From the NCBI GenBank assembly GCA_017302755.1, contig JAFLCR010000062.1, positions 1 to 10,953 on the forward strand: a DNA stretch of 10,953 nt, in the 5' to 3' direction. This document shows positions 6,807-10,953 of the stretch, piece by piece. Origin of the DNA: Alphaproteobacteria bacterium. GTDB taxonomy: Bacteria; Pseudomonadota; Alphaproteobacteria; Rickettsiales; JAFLCR01. How positions within the stretch are numbered: the first letter of the stretch is position 1; every line of letters begins with the position of its first letter. Below the pieces are notes generated by a model. That model was not told where the DNA came from. It made no database searches and saw nothing but the letters and a program-made list of their open reading frames with translations. Position numbers and translations under genes: made by a program.

Positions 6807-7637
6807 ATGCCAATTACCATAGCCAGGACCGTTTCTGAATTGCGCGCTGCGCGCGCGCGCCATCGCCAGAGCGCGGAGCGCTTCGCCTACGTGCCCACGA
6901 TGGGGGCGCTACATGACGGGCATATATCTTTGATATATATAGGAAAAAATTGCTGCGAACGGGTGGGGGCGAGCATTTTTGTCAATCCCAAGCAATTCGG
7001 CCCGAACGAGGATTTCTCCCGCTATCCGCGCACCGAGAAGGAAGATGTGGAAAAACTTGAGGCAGCGGGCGCGGATGTCGTGTTTATCCCCGCCGTGGAG
7101 GAGATGTACCCCGCGGGCGCGTCCACCAGCGTTTCCGTGGCGGGGCTGACGGACATGCTTTGCGGCGCCTCGCGCCCCGGCCATTTCGACGGCGTGGCGA
7201 CCGTGGTGGCGAAGCTGCTGCTCCAGGCCATGCCCGAGGTGGCGATTTTTGGCGAGAAGGACTACCAGCAGCTTCAAGTCATCCGCCGCATGGCGCGGGA
7301 TCTGGATATTCCGGCGGAGATCGTCGGCGCCCCCATCGCCCGAGAAGCGGACGGGCTCGCCATGTCCTCGCGCAACCGCTATCTGAGCGCCGAAGAACGT
7401 AAGGTGGCGCCGCTGCTTTACCGGATGCTCGGTGAATTGGCGAAGCAGCCGTCCCCGGCGCAAGGGTTGTCCGCCGCCAGGGAAGCGTTGGTGAAGCAGG
7501 GATTCACAAAAGTAGACTATCTTGAATGGCGCGACGCTGAAACGCTGCACCCTGCGGCGGACCGTTCCCGCCCCAGCCGCTTGTTTGCCGCTGTGTTCCT
7601 GGGCAAAACCCGGCTGATTGATAACTTAGCGCTCTAG
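6807..7637 (+). CDS. panC: Pantothenate synthetase (pantoate--beta-alanine ligase)
   Basis: This enzyme joins pantoate and beta-alanine using ATP through a pantoyl-adenylate, the last step of pantothenate (CoA precursor) synthesis. It is cytosolic. Family motifs are VPTMGALHDGH (29-39, with the HxGH nucleotide-binding signature), SIFVNPKQFGPNEDF (56-70), GASRPGHFDGV (120-130), GEKDYQQL (149-156) and READGLAMSSRN (179-190, the KMSKS-like loop). The length of 276 residues is normal. I chose the ATG at 6807 because family proteins begin just before the TVSELR segment. The frame stays open upstream to 6540, but that part lies opposite zapE. No Shine-Dalgarno precedes the start. Residues 40-50, right after HDGH, are encoded by a very AT-rich stretch and read ISLIYIGKNCC, less like the usual family sequence, with no net change in length. 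The 3' end overlaps the opposing gene by 12 bases. Confidence 0.96.
   Translation: MPITIARTVSELRAARARHRQSAERFAYVPTMGALHDGHISLIYIGKNCCERVGASIFVNPKQFGPNEDFSRYPRTEKEDVEKLEAAGADVVFIPAVEEMYPAGASTSVSVAGLTDMLCGASRPGHFDGVATVVAKLLLQAMPEVAIFGEKDYQQLQVIRRMARDLDIPAEIVGAPIAREADGLAMSSRNRYLSAEERKVAPLLYRMLGELAKQPSPAQGLSAAREALVKQGFTKVDYLEWRDAETLHPAADRSRPSRLFAAVFLGKTRLIDNLAL
6922..6938. repeat. AT-rich palindrome inside panC
   Basis: ATATATC (6922-6928) and GATATAT (6932-6938) form a perfect 7-bp inverted repeat around TTT. It sits in a 29-base stretch (6922-6950) in which only four bases are G or C, unlike the rest of the GC-rich gene. It begins within the codon of His39, the last residue of HDGH. It may be chance, a local replacement, or an internal regulatory or promoter-like element. 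Confidence 0.5.
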
Positions 7638-8375
7638 CGGGTCGTCCAAGTTTACGTTGGCGAGTATAAGCGAGGCGCGTGTTTGTAGCTCTGCCTCCAG
7701 GCTTTCGGCCAGCAGGCCGATCTGCTGGATCATGCGTTCCATGACGATCGCACTCTGAAAGCCCGGTCCTTTATAAAGCCCGGTCAGGTGGATCATTTCA
7801 CGGATGGTGCCTTCATAGCCGGCCAGCACGTCCCTGAGCGGTTCGTTGAGATCGGCGGCGGGGACCCCGTGGCGCAGGTCGTCCAGGGTTGCGGCGAGCA
7901 TTTGTGCCTCCTCGTAAGCGCTGCGCAATTGATGTAGCACGAGGTGGTCCTGCTCCATGGGAATGGCGAATTCGGCGGCTTTCGCTTCCAGCGCGGCTTC
8001 CATCTCCTGCAGAAGATAGGGTAGGGCGATATAGGCGTTCTCGCGCTCCTGCACGTAATTTAGAAAAACAGCCTGGGCGCGTAACTGCGGCAGCAGCGTT
8101 TCAAAAACCGTGTTAATCCAAGGAGCAAGAGCGTTTGCGTATTTTCCGTACCCTTCCACGTTTTTGCGGCGTTCCGTGGGGAGCACCAGGACGCTCTGGC
8201 ATTCTTCGAACGTGGCTTCGGCCAAGGCTTCCGGCCCTGGTGCGGCGAGCACGCGCCTGAGCAGGCTCTGCAGATCCTTTTCCTGCTGGAACAAGGGATG
8301 CGCCTCCCATTCGTCCAGAAGGCGGGCAGCTTCGTCTTTTGCATAAAGAAGGTCGTTCCAGGTCGTCATGGCCAT
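7626..8375 (-). CDS. Hypothetical helical protein, 249 residues
   Basis: I do not recognise this protein. It is rich in Ala, Leu, Glu and Gln and looks almost entirely helical, with long Glu/Gln/Leu stretches at about 122-160 (LQEMEAALEAKAAEF and the following LRSAYEEAQML) and about 210-235 (ERMIQQIGLLAESLEAEL) that could form coiled coils or a helical bundle. There is no signal peptide and no strong membrane segment, so it is probably cytosolic. The second Met (MTTWNDLL, 8369) is an alternative start. I prefer 8375 because GGGG lies eight bases before it. The gene stands alone: convergent with panC, overlapping its end by 12 bases, and divergent from acs across 177 bases. Composition is similar to the neighbours, and the long uninterrupted frame argues that it is real. 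Function is unknown. Confidence 0.78.
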   Translation of the reverse strand: MAMTTWNDLLYAKDEAARLLDEWEAHPLFQQEKDLQSLLRRVLAAPGPEALAEATFEECQSVLVLPTERRKNVEGYGKYANALAPWINTVFETLLPQLRAQAVFLNYVQERENAYIALPYLLQEMEAALEAKAAEFAIPMEQDHLVLHQLRSAYEEAQMLAATLDDLRHGVPAADLNEPLRDVLAGYEGTIREMIHLTGLYKGPGFQSAIVMERMIQQIGLLAESLEAELQTRASLILANVNLDDPLER

Positions 8376-8552
8376 CTTGTATACCCCAAGGCTATTTAGT
8401 TTTTGTGACGGGGCGCAGTGCCCATGCCCGCCGATTGCTGTAAAGCTTAAGAATCAGCGCGATGCTGCATTGCGGGATAGGCTTCCGTGGCCACACGCCA
8501 GGGTTTGTGATAGGATAATGGCGTTTTTTCCTCTCCTTTCCAAGGCGTTCCC
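8376..8552. other. Divergent intergenic region upstream of acs
   Basis: This 177-base gap must hold the promoters for acs (+) and probably for the opposing hypothetical gene (-). On the plus strand GATAAT (8514-8519) is a possible -10 box, but no convincing -35 lies 16-18 bases before it. AAGG seven bases before the ATG at 8553 is a plausible ribosome-binding site for acs. A short GGGC-GCAGT-GCCC hairpin at 8411-8423 has no following T-run in either direction. No small gene is evident. Confidence 0.4.
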
Positions 8553-10499
8553 ATGTCCTCTGAGATGCGCATTGCGCCCCCTGCCGCATTTGTGGCCAAA
8601 GCCAATCTGACCCTTCAAGACTATCAGGCACGATATGATGCCTCCCTGCGCGACCCGGAAGGCTTCTGGGCCGAGCAGGCCAGGCGGCTGGATTGGTTCG
8701 TGCCGTGGACAAAGGTTAAGAACACGCGCTTCGCGCCGGACGTCTCGATCCGCTGGTTCGAGGGCGGAAAGCTCAATGTCAGCCATAACTGCCTCGACCG
8801 CCACCTGGAGAAGTGGGGCGACAAGCCCGCCATCGTCTGGGAGCCGGATAATCCGAACGAATCCGCGCGCATCCTGACCTTCCGCGAGTTGCACGCCGAA
8901 GTCTGCAAGCTGGCCTCGGTGCTGCGCAGCCGCGGCGTGAAGAAGGGCGACCGCGTCACGATTTATCTGCCCATGCTTCCCGAAGCCGTGATCGCGATGC
9001 TCGCCTGCACGCGCATCGGCGCGGCGCATTCGGTGGTGTTCGGCGGCTTTTCCGCTGACAGCTTGAAGGGCCGCATCGAGGATTGCGGCAGCACCTTCCT
9101 GATCACGGCGGATGAAAGCCTGCGCGGCGGCAAGACCGTGCCGCTCAAAGCCAATGCCGACGAGGCGCTCAAAGGCGGCTCCACGGTCAGAAACACGCTG
9201 GTTTATCGGCGCACCGGCGGGAACATCGCCTGGCAGGAAGGCCGCGACCTGTGGTGGCACGAGGAAATGGCGAAGGCCGATGCCGGAATCGCGCCCGTGG
9301 CGATGGATGCCGAGGATCCGCTGTTCATCCTCTACACTTCCGGCTCCACGGGTAAGCCCAAGGGTGTGCTGCATACGACGGGCGGGTATCTGCTCTACGC
9401 CAGTTTCACGCATGAATGCGTGTTTGACCTCAAAGAGGACGACGTGTTCTGGTGCACGGCGGATGTGGGCTGGGTGACGGGCCACAGCTACACCGTCTAC
9501 GGACCCTTAAGCAACGGGGCGACGACAGTGATGTTCGAAGGCGTGCCGAACTATCCCGATCCCTCGCGCTTCTGGCAGGTGGTGGACAAGCATAAGGTGA
9601 CGATTTTCTACACCGCGCCCACCGCCATCCGCGCCCTGGAGCGCGAAGGGACGGAGTGGGTGAAAAAAGCATCCCGTAAAAGCCTGCGCCTGCTGGGAAG
9701 CGTCGGTGAACCGATCAACCCCGAGGCGTGGATGTGGTATTACGAAAACGTCGGAGAAAAGCGCTGTCCGGTCGTGGATACCTGGTGGCAGACTGAAACC
9801 GGGGCTTGCCTGATGACGCCGCTTCCCGGCGTGCATGATCTGAGGCCGGGGTTGGCCAGCTTCCCCTTCTTCGGGGTGAAACCGGAGATCATCGACGAAA
9901 AAGGCACCGTGCTCGACGGCGAATGCGAGGGCTATCTGGTGCTCGCCGATTCCTGGCCCGGCCAGGCCCGCACCATCTGGGGTGATCATGACCGCTTCGT
10001 GCAGACTTATTTCAGCCAGTACCAAGGCAAGTATTTCACCGGCGACGGCGCCAAGCGCGACAGGGACGGCTTTTACCGCATCACCGGCCGCGTGGACGAC
10101 GTGCTCAACGTCGCCGGCCACCGCATCGGCACGGCGGAGGTGGAGGCGGCGCTGAACAGCCATCCGCTGGTGGTGGAATCGGCGGTGGTGGGCATGCCCC
10201 ATGACATCAAGGGGCAGGGGATTTACGCCTACGTGATCCTGACCCCGGAGGCAATCATCACCCCCGGGCTGGAAAAAGAGTTAAGAGATTGGGTAAGAAA
10301 GGAAATCGGCCCCATCGCCTCGCCGGAGGTCGTGCATATCGCCCCGGGGCTGCCCAAGACCCGCTCGGGCAAGATCATGCGGAGAATCCTGAGGAAAATC
10401 GCCGAGGGAGAAACTGGAAGCTTGGGAGACACTTCCACCCTGCTCAATCCTGAAATTGTGGATTTGCTACTTAGCAATAAAATTGTAAAGAGTGCCTGA
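8553..10499 (+). CDS. acs: Acetyl-coenzyme A synthetase (AMP-forming)
   Basis: The 648-residue protein activates acetate to acetyl-CoA through acetyl-AMP and is cytosolic. Motifs in order are the CoA-site segment LRGGKTVPLK (190-199), the P-loop YTSGSTGKPKG (261-271), GWVTGHSYTVYGPL (306-319), GSVGEP (382-387), DTWWQTETG (409-417), YFTGDGA (494-500), the hinge GRVDDVLNVAGHR (512-524) and PKTRSGKIMRR (601-611). Lys607 is the conserved lysine that is reversibly acetylated in Acs. Trp412 matches the tryptophan that restricts the acyl pocket to acetate, so acetate is preferred over propionate as the predicted substrate. Small departures from the Salmonella enzyme are Lys194 in place of an Arg, and Ala in place of Ser in NVAGHR. 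Length is typical (about 650). The TGA stop is followed in frame by TAA TAA, and only 35 bases separate it from the next gene. Confidence 0.96.
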   Translation: MSSEMRIAPPAAFVAKANLTLQDYQARYDASLRDPEGFWAEQARRLDWFVPWTKVKNTRFAPDVSIRWFEGGKLNVSHNCLDRHLEKWGDKPAIVWEPDNPNESARILTFRELHAEVCKLASVLRSRGVKKGDRVTIYLPMLPEAVIAMLACTRIGAAHSVVFGGFSADSLKGRIEDCGSTFLITADESLRGGKTVPLKANADEALKGGSTVRNTLVYRRTGGNIAWQEGRDLWWHEEMAKADAGIAPVAMDAEDPLFILYTSGSTGKPKGVLHTTGGYLLYASFTHECVFDLKEDDVFWCTADVGWVTGHSYTVYGPLSNGATTVMFEGVPNYPDPSRFWQVVDKHKVTIFYTAPTAIRALEREGTEWVKKASRKSLRLLGSVGEPINPEAWMWYYENVGEKRCPVVDTWWQTETGACLMTPLPGVHDLRPGLASFPFFGVKPEIIDEKGTVLDGECEGYLVLADSWPGQARTIWGDHDRFVQTYFSQYQGKYFTGDGAKRDRDGFYRITGRVDDVLNVAGHRIGTAEVEAALNSHPLVVESAVVGMPHDIKGQGIYAYVILTPEAIITPGLEKELRDWVRKEIGPIASPEVVHIAPGLPKTRSGKIMRRILRKIAEGETGSLGDTSTLLNPEIVDLLLSNKIVKSA

Positions 10500-10512
10500 T
10501 AATAATTAATAT
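10483..10512 (+). promoter_or_regulatory. Weak candidate promoter at the acs end
   Basis: TTGTAA (10483-10488) and TAATAT (10507-10512) are 18 bases apart, and each matches four of six sigma-70 consensus bases. They lie at the end of acs and just upstream of the next gene. TACAAT (10514-10519) is a better -10 but has no partner at the right distance. The AT-richness may simply reflect a gene border, and the downstream gene could instead be read through from acs, as I see no terminator hairpin in between. Confidence 0.2.
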
Positions 10513-10534
10513 CTACAATTTTTGACGGAAAAAT

Positions 10535-10953
10535 ATGTTTCCCGCGCGGCATGGCAAAGGCGGATTGCTTCTGGAATCCCTGGTGGGTCTTGGTTGGATC
10601 ACCGAGGCGAACAAGCATGAGGTCATTTTTGACGAATGGGCGTTCGTGTCCATGCGTCTTGGCCAGCTAAGCGAAGGCATAGTGGATGACTGGTCGAAAC
10701 TTTCAGCGGACGCAAAACGCGCCGTGCTTAAAAAGGATGCGGCATTTCCTGAAGAGCAACTGGATTTCGCGTTTGTGGAAGCTGCGATAAAATTTCGTGA
10801 GCTTTCGCAAAACGCTCTGGATACGGGCGATTATTCGAAAACCGCGTTTGGGCTTCTGAACGAATCCGGCATCAGCATTGACGCGCTTTATGCGAACGGA
10901 CTTCTGCAAAAAAAGCAGGTCGGTGATTACGTTGTCGAAGAAGGTCATGCCAC
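10535..10953 (+). CDS. Hypothetical protein, 5' part only (runs off the right edge)
   Basis: An open frame starts at ATG 10535 and continues without a stop to the window edge, giving 139 complete codons. It begins MFPARHGKGGLLLESLVGLG. It is preceded by GGAA about five bases before the start, a reasonable ribosome-binding site. The visible part is mixed acidic and hydrophobic and looks helical and soluble, with stretches such as LSADAKRAVLKKDAAFPEEQLDFAF and no clear signal peptide. I recognise no domain. By eye it is less GC-rich than acs. It follows acs by 35 bases in the same direction and could be cotranscribed or have its own promoter. The opposing minus-strand frame (10703-10948) is very Arg/Lys/Phe-rich and looks like a shadow. 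The C-terminal part, which might carry the diagnostic domain, is outside the window. Confidence 0.7.
   Translation, partial: MFPARHGKGGLLLESLVGLGWITEANKHEVIFDEWAFVSMRLGQLSEGIVDDWSKLSADAKRAVLKKDAAFPEEQLDFAFVEAAIKFRELSQNALDTGDYSKTAFGLLNESGISIDALYANGLLQKKQVGDYVVEEGHA

Noticed and set aside
6921..6956. Possible pair of compensating frameshifts in panC
   Set aside because: The HDGH and CCERVGASIFVNP flanks are in the same frame with the expected spacing, so no net indel is needed; an alternative frame across the patch does not give a better PanC sequence.
8411..8423. GGGC-GCAGT-GCCC hairpin as a terminator
   Set aside because: The stem is only four base pairs and no T-run follows directly in either direction; it is also upstream of both flanking genes.
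8454..9485. Long minus-strand open frame (343 codons) opposite the acs region
   Set aside because: It lies antisense to strongly conserved acs sequence and is rich in His, Arg and Ala as expected of a shadow frame in GC-rich DNA; no family features.
10703..10948. Minus-strand open frame (81 codons) at the right edge
   Set aside because: Antisense to a longer plus-strand frame with a ribosome-binding site; extreme Arg/Lys/Phe content suggests a shadow.

Overview
This window looks like ordinary chromosome from a GC-rich alphaproteobacterium. I infer this from the gene set and from how the proteins read: an alphaproteobacterial-type DXS, MEP-pathway isoprenoid genes, an AFG1/ZapE ATPase, a COQ4-like protein and an acetyl-CoA synthetase. 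No sequence search was possible, so the taxonomic guess is loose. I see no rRNA, tRNA, CRISPR array, insertion sequence or phage gene.

Layout. At the left, dxs (20-1927, +) makes the first MEP-pathway intermediate. It runs tail to tail into six minus-strand genes packed closely enough to be one transcription unit (1911-6765). In transcription order these are zapE (AFG1-family ATPase), an M48-like metalloprotease, ispH (last MEP step), a short COQ4-like protein, an unrecognised 200-residue protein, and a DUF2784 membrane protein. The gaps are 53, 9, 44 and 37 bases, followed by a 4-base ATGA overlap. Divergent from zapE across only 41 bases is panC (6807-7637, +). Its 3' end overlaps the 3' end of an unrecognised helical protein on the minus strand (7626-8375). 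A 177-base gap then leads to acs (8553-10499, +). Last comes a plus-strand gene of unknown function that runs off the right edge (10535-10953).

How the genes fit together. dxs and ispH bracket the MEP route to IPP/DMAPP, which feeds the ubiquinone side chain, so a COQ4-type protein directly after ispH fits an isoprenoid/quinone theme. panC and acs are central cofactor and carbon genes: pantothenate leads to CoA, and acs uses CoA to make acetyl-CoA. zapE and the M48-like protease may belong to envelope, division or protein quality control, but this is inference.

The most unusual points are: (1) a compact COQ4-like protein with an intact HDxxH-x11-E metal motif; (2) an 8-bp perfect hairpin that contains the ribosome-binding site of the M48-like gene; (3) a five-unit 21-bp/7-residue repeat inside that protease; and (4) a very AT-rich palindromic patch inside panC, next to its active-site codons. 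I found no convincing new multi-gene defence or mobile system.
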